In this document: positions 56,064 to 64,000 of the stretch, one piece after another
How the letters are laid out: each line of letters begins with the position of its first letter
Numbering within the stretch: position 1 is the first letter of the stretch
NCBI RefSeq assembly: GCF_014898075.1
Contig: NZ_CP062976.1
Coordinates: 1,798,001 to 1,862,000 of the forward strand
Origin: Neisseria yangbaofengii
GTDB lineage: Bacteria > Pseudomonadota > Gammaproteobacteria > Burkholderiales > Neisseriaceae
Direction: 5' to 3'
DNA: 64,000 nt
Program-made: the position numbers and the translations under genes
The notes under the pieces: generated by a model
Seen by the model: only the letters and a program-made list of their open reading frames with translations
Told to the model about the DNA's origin: nothing
The model's database searches: none

Positions 56064-56424
56064 CTATTTTCGAACTGTTCTTGCCAGCAGAAATACCGGT
56101 GACAACGCCAGCGCAGTCACGGCTAAAGCCGCATCCTCTGTTACAGTTATCGGCGTATAAGCGATATTTTGGAAGCTTAACTGTAGCGGTATGCTTTTTA
56201 GTCACGGTATGATACACCGATACAGGAAACGGCGTTTCAAAACGGTAAGTCGGCGGTTATTGGTAGAATTTGCCCAAGGTATGTTCATGGCAAAAATAAT
56301 ACGGGGTTTGGTTTTGAGCCGATTTCGGCGGCTGCTTGGCTTGAAACGACAAGGCTTTTGAGCTTGACAATATCAACGGCTTTTGCGGTATCGCAGCACC
56401 GACAGAATCGTGGGTTGAAATCAT
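56064..56424 (-). pseudogene. eroded small ORF between recJ and yjgA (downstream one)
   Basis: A 55-codon frame opens MISTHDSVGAAIPQKPL and stops at TAA (56257), but the frame continues PPTYRFETPFPVSVYHTVTKK. A plausible C-terminus, TEDAALAVTALALSPVFLLAR, lies in a different frame ending at 56064. This fits a small protein with one stop and one frameshift. The first ATG overlaps the stop of the upstream eroded ORF (ATGA), as in an old operon. I do not recognise the family. Confidence 0.5.
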
Positions 56425-56768
56425 TGTTTTGCGGCTTTCAGCTCAATAGGAAAACACTCCGGCGGCCGATAGCGGCCGTTCACAATTTGAAAGGATTTAT
56501 CCGGCTTCACATCCGATATCCCCTGTAATTTGGCCGAATCCCGAGGATTAACGGCAAACCGGTTCCGCTTGCCCACATAACCAAACTGCCCCGAGCAAAC
56601 TGGCTAATTGGCCTGTTTAACCACACCGGATACCTGAATTTCTCCTTAAGCGATTTCACGGCGTGTCGTGCTTTCACTGAACGGATCGTTATGCCCCATA
56701 AAATCAGCGTACAACCTTTAACGCATAACCGTGCACAATACCGCCGCTGTGGTTCTCATCAGTTTCAT
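56421..56768 (-). pseudogene. eroded secreted-protein ORF with three in-frame stops
   Basis: From an ATG at 56768 with GGGAG 8 bases before it, one frame of 116 codons runs to TGA at 56421. It is interrupted at codons 17 (TAA), 41 (TAA) and 55 (TAG). It starts like a signal peptide (MKLMRTTAAVLCTVMR) and ends with a continuous 60-residue stretch (GYVGKRNRFAVNPRDSAKL through PPECFPIELKAAKQ). No frameshift is needed, only point stops. It looks like a recently inactivated exported protein gene. The family is not recognised. Confidence 0.6.
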
Positions 56769-56862
56769 AGTAAAGCTCCCTGTATGGATAAATCCATTCA
56801 GACGGCCTTTTCGATCAAACAATCAGAGTAAAGGCCGTCTGAAAATTTTTTCACGCTGCGGT

Positions 56863-57402
56863 TTACTCTGCGAAATCCGTTTCATCATCTGCTGCATCAC
56901 CGCTGCTTTGGCTGCCTTCCATCACGGCTTTCACTTCTTGGAACAAAGCACGGAAGCTTTTCGGCGGTTTGTTTTGCTCCCGCTCTTTGCGCGTGTTACG
57001 GATCAAGGTGCGCAGCCTGCCGGCATCGGCTTGCGGGTAATCGGCCATAAACGTGGTGAGCGCATCATCGTCGGCAATCAAACGTCCGCGGGCTTGCTCG
57101 GCGCGCTGCAAAAAGGCATTGTGCGCCGCATTGTCGCCGCGCAGCTTGGCCAGATAGCGTTCAATCGGCTCGGGGTCGGTATCGCGCATCAGGCGGCCGA
57201 TGTATTGCGCCTGACGTTTGAGCGCGCTGTTGGACGTGATTTTTTTATAGCTTTGCACGGCTTCATACAAATCTTCGTCCAAACCGATTTTCTTCAGTGT
57301 TTCGTTCGACAGCTTGGTCAATTCCATGCCCAAATCCTGCAGATGGTTCATCTGCTTTTTCATCTGGGTTTTGCTCACCCATTCTTCTTCGTTATCAATC
57401 AT
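56863..57402 (-). CDS. yjgA: ribosome-associated protein YjgA (DarP/DUF615)
   Basis: 179 residues, mostly helical and highly charged. DUF615 signatures are WVSKTQMKKQMNHLQDLGMEL at residues 8-28, AQYIGRLMRDTDPEPIERYL near residue 86 and the LRTLIRNTRKEREQNKPPKSFRALFQ block near residue 131. Family members bind the large subunit and help its late assembly. Divergent from pmbA, which regulates or processes other targets, a pairing seen in many proteobacteria. Confidence 0.9.
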   Translation of the reverse strand: MIDNEEEWVSKTQMKKQMNHLQDLGMELTKLSNETLKKIGLDEDLYEAVQSYKKITSNSALKRQAQYIGRLMRDTDPEPIERYLAKLRGDNAAHNAFLQRAEQARGRLIADDDALTTFMADYPQADAGRLRTLIRNTRKEREQNKPPKSFRALFQEVKAVMEGSQSSGDAADDETDFAE

Positions 57403-57494
57403 ATCGCATTCATTCGGTAAAATTTTTCAATTGCTGATTTTACCATGAGATGACGGCGCTGTCGGTTCGATATATTCCGCCAATGATGACATTT

Positions 57495-57524
57495 TTGCCG
57501 AGACCGTCTGAAAACAGTTAAAAT
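57495..57524 (+). promoter_or_regulatory. predicted promoter of pmbA
   Basis: TTGCCG at 57495-57500, an 18-base spacer holding a DUS variant (AGACCGTCTGAA) and TAAAAT at 57519-57524. Confidence 0.4.
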
Positions 57525-57551
57525 AAGCGCACTTTTTTCCGGATAATCTTT

Positions 57552-58883
57552 ATGCTGTTTAACCACTCTCAAGACGAACTGATTCAACTGTGCGGCCAAA
57601 CCCTATCGCTGGCGCAGCAATTGGGCGCCACGGCTGCCGAGGCCGACTTCAGCGAATCCATCGGCCAGAGCGTGAGCGTGCGCCTGAACGAAATCGAGCA
57701 AATCGAATTTCAGCAGGATAAGTCGTTGGACATTACCGTTTACGTCGGCCAACGCAAAGGCCGTGCCAGCACCGCCGATTTCTCGCCCAATGCCTTACAG
57801 GATACCGTGCAGGCCGCTGTCGACATCGCCAAGTACACCGCTGAGGACGAGTGTGCAGGCTTGGCCGATAAAGATTTGATGGCTGCCGAAATCGGCGATC
57901 TCGACCGCTATCACGAGTGGGATTTAAGCGCAGAAGCCGCCATCGAATTGGCCAAACAATGCGAACAAGCTGCCTTGTCATTCGACCCGCACATCGAAAA
58001 CTCCGAAGGCGCAGGCGTGCAAACCAGCCATTATCAATACGTTTACGGTAATTCGCACGGCTTTATGGCACACCAGCAAGGTACACGCCACAGCATTTCC
58101 TGCAGCGTGGTCGCCGCCGATGGACAGGGCATGCAGCGCGATTATTGGTATGACGCGTCCTGCCGCCATCAAGATATGGATTCACCGGAAAGCATCGGAC
58201 GCACCGCCGCCGAGCGCACCGTGCGCCGCCTCGACAGCCGAACCCTGCCCACCGGCAACTATCCCGTGATGTTTGACACCACCGTCGCCGGCGGTTTAAT
58301 CGGCCATTTAGTCGGCGCATTGAGCGGCGGCGCACTTTACCGGCAAAGCAGCTTCTTAATAGACAGCTTGGGCAAAAAAATCCTGCCCGATTTCGTCAAC
58401 CTGCGCGAAGAACCGCATATTCCGCGTGCCTTCGGCAGCACCTATTTCGACTCCGAAGGCGTCGCCACCCGCCCGCGTTTCCTGATTCAAAACGGTGTGG
58501 TACAAGGCTATCTTTTGAGCAGCTACAGCGCCCGCAAACTCGGCATGACCTCCACCGGCAATGCAGGCGGCGCGCATAACCTGTATCTCAGCCACACCCA
58601 CGCCACGCAAGCCGACCTGCTCAAAGAAATGGGCACGGGCCTGCTGGTGACCGAACTGATGGGACAAGGCGTCAACACCATCACCGGCGACTACTCACGC
58701 GGCGCCGCCGGATTCTGGGTCGAAAACGGCGTGATTGCCTATCCGGTACACGAAATTACCATCGCCGGACGATTGCAGGATATGTATCAAAACGTCGTCG
58801 GCATCGCCAACGATGCCCTTCGCCGCTCATTCAACAAAATCGGTTCGATACTGATTAGCGGAATGACCGTAGCGGGCGAATAA
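57552..58883 (+). CDS. pmbA: metalloprotease PmbA/TldE
   Basis: 443 residues. With TldD it forms a heterodimeric protease that trims modified peptides such as microcins; PmbA is the subunit without the HExxxH site, and none is seen here. Family segments are GQRKGRASTADFSPNALQDTV near residue 62, SISCSVVAADGQGMQRDYWYD near residue 180, and the C-terminal GDYSRGAAGFWVENGVIAYPVHEITIAG near residue 378. No TldD gene is in the window. Confidence 0.93.
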   Translation: MLFNHSQDELIQLCGQTLSLAQQLGATAAEADFSESIGQSVSVRLNEIEQIEFQQDKSLDITVYVGQRKGRASTADFSPNALQDTVQAAVDIAKYTAEDECAGLADKDLMAAEIGDLDRYHEWDLSAEAAIELAKQCEQAALSFDPHIENSEGAGVQTSHYQYVYGNSHGFMAHQQGTRHSISCSVVAADGQGMQRDYWYDASCRHQDMDSPESIGRTAAERTVRRLDSRTLPTGNYPVMFDTTVAGGLIGHLVGALSGGALYRQSSFLIDSLGKKILPDFVNLREEPHIPRAFGSTYFDSEGVATRPRFLIQNGVVQGYLLSSYSARKLGMTSTGNAGGAHNLYLSHTHATQADLLKEMGTGLLVTELMGQGVNTITGDYSRGAAGFWVENGVIAYPVHEITIAGRLQDMYQNVVGIANDALRRSFNKIGSILISGMTVAGE

Positions 58884-58896
58884 GGATTGATGTTTA

Positions 58897-58948
58897 AAGG
58901 CCATCTGAAAAAAATGGTAATGCGCCATGATTTTTCAGACGGCTTTTT
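58897..58948. terminator. DUS-type hairpin terminator of pmbA
   Basis: AGGCCATCTGAAAAA (one mismatch) and TTTTTCAGACGGCTTTTT form the stem, 14 bases past the stop. Confidence 0.7.
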
Positions 58949-59046
58949 AATTTATTATTAAATAGATAATATTGATATTGAATGATTTTTTATTTTATTG
59001 GTCTGAAGAAAATAAATCATTCCCCATCTAGTTTTAGGACATCCCC

Positions 59047-60240
59047 ATGCACATTGTCGTTATTCCTTCTTGGTATCCCAAATCCGAGCAAGATGTTGAT
59101 GGAATTTTTTTCAGAATCCAAGCTCAAGGATTACAAAAAAGCAATAAAATTAATAAAGTCGGGGTCGTCGCACCCATGTTCCGCTTTCTACGCAGCCAAC
59201 CCGAAACCATTTTTTCCGGCCCTTACGGCCTTAACAAACACCAACAAGGCGGTTTAAATACCTACATTTACGACAGTATGTATTTTTTCCCGCGCTGTCC
59301 GATTGTCGATATTGACCGCATCCGATGGGTCAAAGCCGGTTTAAAAGCCTTTAAAGCCTATGTGCAAGAAAACGGCCGGCCCGATATCATACATGCCCAC
59401 GCCATGAATTACGCGGGCATCTTGGCCTATGAAATTTTTAAAAAATCCGGCATTCCATACGTTATTACCGAACACAGCAGCACCTACGCACGCAATTTAA
59501 TCCGCAGTAACCAATGGCCCGCCATGTATGAAGCCGCCAAATATGCCTCTGCACTTTATGCCGTTAGCCGGGATTTTGTCGAACTGCTCGACCAAAAATA
59601 TCCAGACACACAATGGGCATATTTGCCTAATATCCTAGGTAAAAACTTTGCGGAACATTTTGAATTGAAAGAAAAATCATCAGATGATGAATTTACCTTC
59701 TGCTCCGTTTCCCACTTACGCCATTTAAAAGGCCATGATTTACTGTTGCCCGCTTTTGCCAAAGCCTTGCAAAAATACCCGCATTTGAAACTCAAAATCG
59801 GCGGCGACGGGCCGGAAGCCGATAATCTAAAAAAACTCACTGCCGAATTAGGCATTGCCGGCTCAGTAACCTTTTTAGGCGCGCTGAAAACCGATGAAGT
59901 TTTAAATTTAATGCGCCAAAGCGATGCCTTTGTATTGGCCAGCCGCACGGAAACCTTCGGTGTGGTATTTATCGAGGCTCTTTCGCAAGGCTTACCGGTA
60001 ATCGCCACAAAATGCGGTGGCCCGCAATCAATTGTGCAACCGGAAAATGGCTTCTTGATTCCGACGGAAAACATCGCTGCCCTCACCGAAGCCTTGATTC
60101 AAATGTATGAACAGCACAACCGCTTTTCTCCACAAAAACTGCGCCAAGATTGTTTGGCAGAATTCAGTGAAGAAGCCGTTGTCAAACAATTAATTGCCAA
60201 ATTCGAACATATTCTTGGAAAAAACACACAGCCGTTTTAA
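59047..60240 (+). CDS. family 4 glycosyltransferase
   Basis: 397 residues, GT-B fold. The N-terminal acceptor domain starts MHIVVIPSWYPKSEQDVDG and contains DIIHAHAMNYAGILAYEIFKKSG near residue 116. The C-terminal GT4 domain has the FCSVSHLRHLKGHDLLLPAF and GGDGPEADNL signatures, and the E-x7-E nucleotide-sugar motif in ETFGVVFIEALSQGLPVIATKCGG near residue 305. Probably acts on LOS, capsule or glycan synthesis in the cytoplasm, but donor and acceptor cannot be read. It stands alone, with an AGGA 10 bases before the ATG and its own terminator. Coding DNA is AT-richer than neighbours. Confidence 0.85.
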   Translation: MHIVVIPSWYPKSEQDVDGIFFRIQAQGLQKSNKINKVGVVAPMFRFLRSQPETIFSGPYGLNKHQQGGLNTYIYDSMYFFPRCPIVDIDRIRWVKAGLKAFKAYVQENGRPDIIHAHAMNYAGILAYEIFKKSGIPYVITEHSSTYARNLIRSNQWPAMYEAAKYASALYAVSRDFVELLDQKYPDTQWAYLPNILGKNFAEHFELKEKSSDDEFTFCSVSHLRHLKGHDLLLPAFAKALQKYPHLKLKIGGDGPEADNLKKLTAELGIAGSVTFLGALKTDEVLNLMRQSDAFVLASRTETFGVVFIEALSQGLPVIATKCGGPQSIVQPENGFLIPTENIAALTEALIQMYEQHNRFSPQKLRQDCLAEFSEEAVVKQLIAKFEHILGKNTQPF

Positions 60241-60255
60241 ACCAAATATATCTGT

Positions 60256-60313
60256 TAAAAAAACCGTATCTTTTCAACAAATTCATACCTGATTGAAAGA
60301 TACGGTTTTTTAT
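60256..60313. terminator. terminator of the glycosyltransferase gene
   Basis: AAAACCGTATCTTT and AAAGATACGGTTTT form a 14-bp stem with a 22-base loop and A/T tails on both sides. Confidence 0.75.
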
Positions 60314-60363
60314 CAATCACTTATAAGCCGGTTTAGCTCAAGCTGAATTTTTTTCAGACGGCC

Positions 60364-60855
60364 TCAATCAATACGGCAATATATGACTGATAAAATCTCA
60401 ATCTCTTCGCGCCCTTCCGGGCCGTTGAGCACCACTTCATCGCCTTCGCGTGCTTTAATCAGGCAACGCGCTAAAGGAGAAATCCACGAAATTTTGTTTT
60501 TTGCGGTATCAATTTCATCAACACCGACAATTTTGACGGTTTGTTCACTGCCGTCGCCACGTAACAATTCGACGGTTGCCCCGAAGAATACTTGATCAGT
60601 TGTTTCGCGCGCTTCCGGATCAACCACTACCGCTGCTTCCAAGCGTTTGGTCAGGAAACGGATGCGGCGATCGATTTCACGCATGCGGCGTTTGCCGTAA
60701 AGGTAATCGCCGTTTTCGCTGCGGTCACCGTTACCCGCGGCCCAGTTGACGATTTGCACGATTTCGGGGCGCTCTTTGTTGACCAATTGATAAAGCTCGT
60801 CTTTTAACGCCTGCCAACCGACGGGGGTGATATAGTTTTTGATTTCTGCTGTCAT
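60364..60855 (-). CDS. greB: transcription elongation factor GreB
   Basis: 163 residues; enters the RNA polymerase secondary channel and stimulates cleavage of backtracked RNA. The N-terminal coiled coil has the tip acidic residues in GNGDRSENGDYLYGKRRMREIDRRIRFL near residue 41. The basic patch and the C-terminal FKBP-like domain (ARCLIKAREGDEVVLNGPEGREEIEI) are clear. The YLYGKRRMREID form is GreB rather than GreA. Confidence 0.93.
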   Translation of the reverse strand: MTAEIKNYITPVGWQALKDELYQLVNKERPEIVQIVNWAAGNGDRSENGDYLYGKRRMREIDRRIRFLTKRLEAAVVVDPEARETTDQVFFGATVELLRGDGSEQTVKIVGVDEIDTAKNKISWISPLARCLIKAREGDEVVLNGPEGREEIEILSVIYCRID

Positions 60856-60898
60856 GATGAATCCTTTGCTGCGTGACTTTAACGCAATAAAAAGACCT

Positions 60899-60934
60899 AG
60901 GCCGTCTGAAAACCTTTTGGCTTTCAGACGGCCT
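60899..60934. terminator. inverted DUS pair terminator of purF
   Basis: AGGCCGTCTGAAAACC and CTTTCAGACGGCCT, 13 bases past the purF stop. Confidence 0.75.
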
Positions 60935-60946
60935 TTTCGTTCCCAT

Positions 60947-62482
60947 TTATTCTTCGTCGCTGCTGCTGATGGTGATACTGTGTTCCATTTTGCTTGGCAT
61001 GACTTTCAGACCGCCGCAACCGGTTTTACCTTCCGACAAGCGTTGCAGATAGGCTTCATCGATATCGCCGGTCAGGTAAATGCCGTTAAAGCAGGAAGAA
61101 TCAAAGCCTTCAATTTTCGGGTTCAAAGCTTTGACTACGGCTTCCAAATCGTTCAAGTCTTGGAACACGATGCCATCAGCACTGATTTCCTGTGCGATTT
61201 CAGCCGGCGTACGGCCATTGGCAATCAATTCTTCACGCGTCGGCATGTCGATGCCGTACACATTTGGGAAACGTACTTCCGGCGCGGCAGAGGCAATATA
61301 CACTTTACGTGCGCCCGAAGCGCGAACCATTTCTACGATTTCACGGCTGGTAGTGCCGCGCACGACGGAATCATCCACCAACAGCACGCTTTTGCCTTTG
61401 AATTCGGTTTCCATCGGACTCAATTTTTGGCGCACGGATTTTTTGCGCGTCGCCTGCCCCGGCATGATAAAGGTGCGGCCGATGTAGCGGTTTTTAATCA
61501 AGCCTTCGCGGTAAGGTTTGTTCAAATGCATGGCCAATTCCATCGCGCTCGGGCGGCTGGTATCGGGAATCGGCATAATCACATCGATGTTGTCAATCGG
61601 CAATTCGCGCTTGATTTTTTCCGCCAGCGATACGCCCATGTCCAAACGTGCTTGATACACGGATACTTCATCAATCACCGAGTCGGGACGGGCAAAATAA
61701 ACGTATTCAAACAAACATGGTTTCAGTTGTGATTCGCTGCATTGGCGTGAGAAAAACTGGCCGTCAAAGCTGATAAACACCGCTTCGCCCGGCCCAATAT
61801 CACGTTCCAAATCATATTCCAAGGCATTAAAGGCCACTGATTCGGAAGCCACGGCATAGGATTTGAAGCCATTTTCATCGGTTTTCGAACCCAACACTAG
61901 CGGACGGATACCATACGGATCACGGAAAGCCACCATGCCGTAGCCGGCAATCATGGCCACCACACCATACGCACCGCGTACCAATTCATGCACGGCTTTA
62001 ACGGCGGTAAACACATTATCGGTACTCAACACTTTATCGCTGTTTTTCGAGACTTCATGGCGCAACTCATGCGCAAACACATTCAACAACACTTCCGAAT
62101 CGGAGCTGGTATTGATATGGCGCAGGTGTTTGTGGCACACGTTTTCATACAGTTCGGCGGTATTGGTCAAATTACCGTTGTGCGCCAACACGATACCAAA
62201 AGGCGAGCTGACGTAAAACGGCTGCGCTTCGGCACTGCTGCCTGCATTGCCCGCGGTTGGGTAACGCACATGAGCAATGCCGGAATGGCCGATTAAATCA
62301 CGCATATTACGCGTGCGGAACACTTCGCGCACCATACCTTTGCCTTTGTGCATATGGAACATACTGCCTTCAGCCGTTACAATGCCCGCTGCATCCTGAC
62401 CGCGATGCTGCAGCATCTGCAAACCGTCATACAACAGCTGATTGACCGGCTCGTTGCTCACCAACCCTAATACACCACACAT
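60947..62482 (-). CDS. purF: amidophosphoribosyltransferase
   Basis: 511 residues; first committed step of purine synthesis, glutamine + PRPP to phosphoribosylamine. The N-terminal nucleophile Cys2 (MCGVLGLVSN) is exposed by Met removal, with no propeptide. Glutaminase residues lie in GIAHVRYPTAGNAGSSAEAQPF near residue 68. The PRPP loop is VLLVDDSVVRGTTSREIVEM near residue 365. It follows cvpA on the same strand, separated by a strong palindromic hairpin, matching the dedD-cvpA-purF order of other proteobacteria. Confidence 0.97.
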   Translation of the reverse strand: MCGVLGLVSNEPVNQLLYDGLQMLQHRGQDAAGIVTAEGSMFHMHKGKGMVREVFRTRNMRDLIGHSGIAHVRYPTAGNAGSSAEAQPFYVSSPFGIVLAHNGNLTNTAELYENVCHKHLRHINTSSDSEVLLNVFAHELRHEVSKNSDKVLSTDNVFTAVKAVHELVRGAYGVVAMIAGYGMVAFRDPYGIRPLVLGSKTDENGFKSYAVASESVAFNALEYDLERDIGPGEAVFISFDGQFFSRQCSESQLKPCLFEYVYFARPDSVIDEVSVYQARLDMGVSLAEKIKRELPIDNIDVIMPIPDTSRPSAMELAMHLNKPYREGLIKNRYIGRTFIMPGQATRKKSVRQKLSPMETEFKGKSVLLVDDSVVRGTTSREIVEMVRASGARKVYIASAAPEVRFPNVYGIDMPTREELIANGRTPAEIAQEISADGIVFQDLNDLEAVVKALNPKIEGFDSSCFNGIYLTGDIDEAYLQRLSEGKTGCGGLKVMPSKMEHSITISSSDEE

Positions 62483-62530
62483 TTGTGTTCTCCGAATAAA
62501 AGAATTAATCCAATGAAATAAAAAAGATTA

Positions 62531-62577
62531 AACCGGTTTCAGACGGCCTGTATCTAAAAGGCCGTCTGAAACCGGTT
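62531..62577 (-). terminator. 19-bp DUS-containing hairpin between cvpA and purF
   Basis: AACCGGTTTCAGACGGCCT and its exact reverse complement enclose a 9-base loop. It lies 4 bases past the cvpA stop and 48 bases before the purF start. With no good T run downstream it may be a partial terminator or RNA-stability element. Confidence 0.65.
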
Positions 62578-62580
62578 GTA

Positions 62581-63093
62581 TTATGAAGGGATGTCCGCAT
62601 CGTTTAATCTGTTGCCAATCATCGGCAAATAAGGCATCACCACATCATGCGCCAAGGTTTCGAAATAAGGAATGCTGCGTGATGATTGCCAGCCTTCCGT
62701 TTCCGGTAAATCGGTGTAAGAACACACCATCACCACCAAAGTCACCAACAATACTCCTTTAGCCGCGCCGAATACACCGCCGAGCAAGCGGTTGACGCTG
62801 CCCAGCCCGATGGCCGTTACACCGGCGGTCAGCAACGAGCGCAGAAAACGCTGCGCCAACCATGCCGCAACAAACAGCATGATAAAGGCTAACGCAACAC
62901 CCAAGGCTTGCGGCTCGAAAGATTTAAAGGCAATTTCGGCAAACGGCACGGCAAACCACTTGGCAATGAAAAACGCCACAATCCAAGTAATCAGCGAGCT
63001 GATTTCGGCAATCACGCCGCGCATCAGCGACATGACAATACATGCCGCAACCACGCCGAAAGCCAATAAATCCGCCAAAGGAATATTACTCAT
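62581..63093 (-). CDS. cvpA: CvpA-family membrane protein
   Basis: 170 residues, four predicted membrane helices. The family motif LLAFGVVAACIVMSLMRGVIAEISSL at residues 8-33 and the SVNRLLGGVFGAAKGVLLVTLVV block near residue 98 are conserved. In enterobacteria it is needed for colicin V production or envelope stress; the molecular role is unclear. The start at 63093 (MSNIPLADLL) overlaps the stop of the upstream SPOR gene by 8 bases, so translation is probably coupled. Confidence 0.9.
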   Translation of the reverse strand: MSNIPLADLLAFGVVAACIVMSLMRGVIAEISSLITWIVAFFIAKWFAVPFAEIAFKSFEPQALGVALAFIMLFVAAWLAQRFLRSLLTAGVTAIGLGSVNRLLGGVFGAAKGVLLVTLVVMVCSYTDLPETEGWQSSRSIPYFETLAHDVVMPYLPMIGNRLNDADIPS

Positions 63094-64000
63094 CCACGAT
63101 CTGTCCTGCAATGCCGTTTTTAGAACGCAATTTTTCCAAATCTTTCGCAGCTTCTTGGCGATTCTTATATGAGTTTGATTTCACACGGTAAACCACACCT
63201 TTATCGGTTTTGATTTCGCTGATGGTGGCATTGATACCGGCCGCCTTCATTTTGCGTTGCAGGCTTTGGGCGCGTTCTTTATCGGAATAACCGGCCTGAA
63301 TGGCGGCTTTTTGGCCTTTAGAACCGATATCGGCTGCTTTTTCGGCCGGCTTAGGCGTAGCCGGTTCCGCTTTTTTAGCGGCCGCTTTTTTGTCGGTTTC
63401 TTTTGCTTTGGCAGCGGCTGCTTTTTTGTCGGTTTCCGCTTTGGCTTTGGCCGCAGCTGCTTTTTTCTCTTCAGCTTGTTTGGCTTTACGCTCGGCAGCT
63501 GCTTTTTCTGCCTGTTTGCGCTCGACTTCTGCATCACGTTCCGATTTTTCAGCCTTGGCCGCCACAGCCCGTTTCTTAGCCGCTTCTTTTTCGGCTGCCA
63601 AGCGTTTTTCTTCGGCACGTTTGGCCGCACGCTGTTCAGCCAAACGCTGGCGGCGTGCTTCGGCTTTCTGCTCTTCCGCCGCGCGTTTTTCTTCTTCGGC
63701 TTTGCGAATGCGCTCCGACTCTTCCAAGCCTTTGATGTCACTGTCAACCAATTTATCGTTAATCAACACCAACGGCGCACCGATGTCTTGCGGCGGTGTA
63801 GCGGCGGCAGGTCTCAACACTTCCACCGGTTGCTCAGGCTCGCTGCTTTTTTCGGCAGCTTGCTCCTGCGCAGCCGCTTGCGCTTCTTCCTTATTGCTCG
63901 GCTCCAACACAGCAGCATTGGCGGCATCGCCTTGCGCATCATTTTGCGCTACGGCGGCCGTGGGTGCGGCTGCTTTTTCTTCGTCGCCACCCGCACTCAA
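63086..64000 (-). CDS. SPOR-domain protein, DedD/FtsN-like (5' end outside window)
   Basis: At least 304 residues; the N-terminus and its expected membrane anchor lie beyond the right edge. Visible are an Ala/Glu/Gln-rich region, a long Lys/Ala/Glu coiled-coil-like stretch of repeated AAEKKA/KAEEK type (about residues 95-210), and a C-terminal SPOR domain (QAGYSDKERAQSLQRKMKAAG to the end, about 75 residues) that binds denuded septal peptidoglycan. Position ahead of cvpA-purF matches dedD in enterobacteria. Cell-division role is inferred from domain and context. Confidence 0.88.
   Translation of the reverse strand: MSAGGDEEKAAAPTAAVAQNDAQGDAANAAVLEPSNKEEAQAAAQEQAAEKSSEPEQPVEVLRPAAATPPQDIGAPLVLINDKLVDSDIKGLEESERIRKAEEEKRAAEEQKAEARRQRLAEQRAAKRAEEKRLAAEKEAAKKRAVAAKAEKSERDAEVERKQAEKAAAERKAKQAEEKKAAAAKAKAETDKKAAAAKAKETDKKAAAKKAEPATPKPAEKAADIGSKGQKAAIQAGYSDKERAQSLQRKMKAAGINATISEIKTDKGVVYRVKSNSYKNRQEAAKDLEKLRSKNGIAGQIVDE

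Overview
The window is a chromosomal segment of a Neisseria species. The 10-mer DNA uptake core GCCGTCTGAA occurs dozens of times, mostly as the AG-DUS form AGGCCGTCTGAA and sometimes as ATGCCGTCTGAA. It is often arranged as inverted pairs that end genes. Correia-type elements, dRS3/NIME repeats, an hmbR-hemO haem locus and an FrpC-type RTX protein also fit this genus. The abundance of the AG dialect points to a commensal Neisseria rather than a typical meningococcus or gonococcus, but I cannot name the species.

Layout. 0.1-6 kb: tatD, ansA, a small EF-hand protein, a DedA protein, then folP-glmM, all on the minus strand. 6-12.7 kb: an aromatic/aspartate aminotransferase, tRNA-Arg(CCG), a di-haem cytochrome c5, a degenerate DAHP-synthase-like protein, an AsmA-family protein and dsbB. 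13-19.7 kb: yebC, a sodium:alanine symporter, a haemolysin III-family protein, tRNA-Glu and tRNA-Arg(ACG), dgt and rho. 19.8-27 kb: the main accessory locus, an about 2,147-residue FrpC-like RTX protein with seven almost identical 594-bp repeats, preceded by an AT-rich membrane protein gene. 27-36 kb: glnS, a DeoR regulator with a glutathione transferase, lysO, a GntR regulator beside a candidate small RNA, an OsmC protein and thiM-thiD. 35-40 kb: hmbR-hemO (haemoglobin iron uptake) and a succinate-semialdehyde dehydrogenase. 40-50 kb: prfC, a lipoprotein, a TauE/SafE permease, an UPF0114 protein, an IS3-family element, trkH, a Zur-type promoter driving rpmE2-rpmJ2, a MORN-like protein and an IS630-family element. 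50-64 kb: divergent ppsA/ppsR, recJ, two eroded ORFs, yjgA, pmbA, a family 4 glycosyltransferase, greB, and a SPOR protein-cvpA-purF cluster that runs off the right edge.

Most genes are housekeeping. The accessory signal is concentrated at 19.9-27 kb. There the RTX protein has a short glycine-zipper N-terminal domain, an Asp-Pro bond followed by an FrpC-type calcium self-processing module, a long RTX region, and a neighbouring multi-pass membrane protein. I read this as a possible self-releasing, type I-secreted glycine-zipper effector with a membrane immunity partner. That is an inference from architecture and not an established function. Other items worth checking are a 196-bp long-palindrome repeat in two copies, a 135-145 bp MITE-like family in three copies, a candidate sRNA with a strong promoter and perfect terminator, and uptake sequences that supply stop codons or lie inside a transposase gene.
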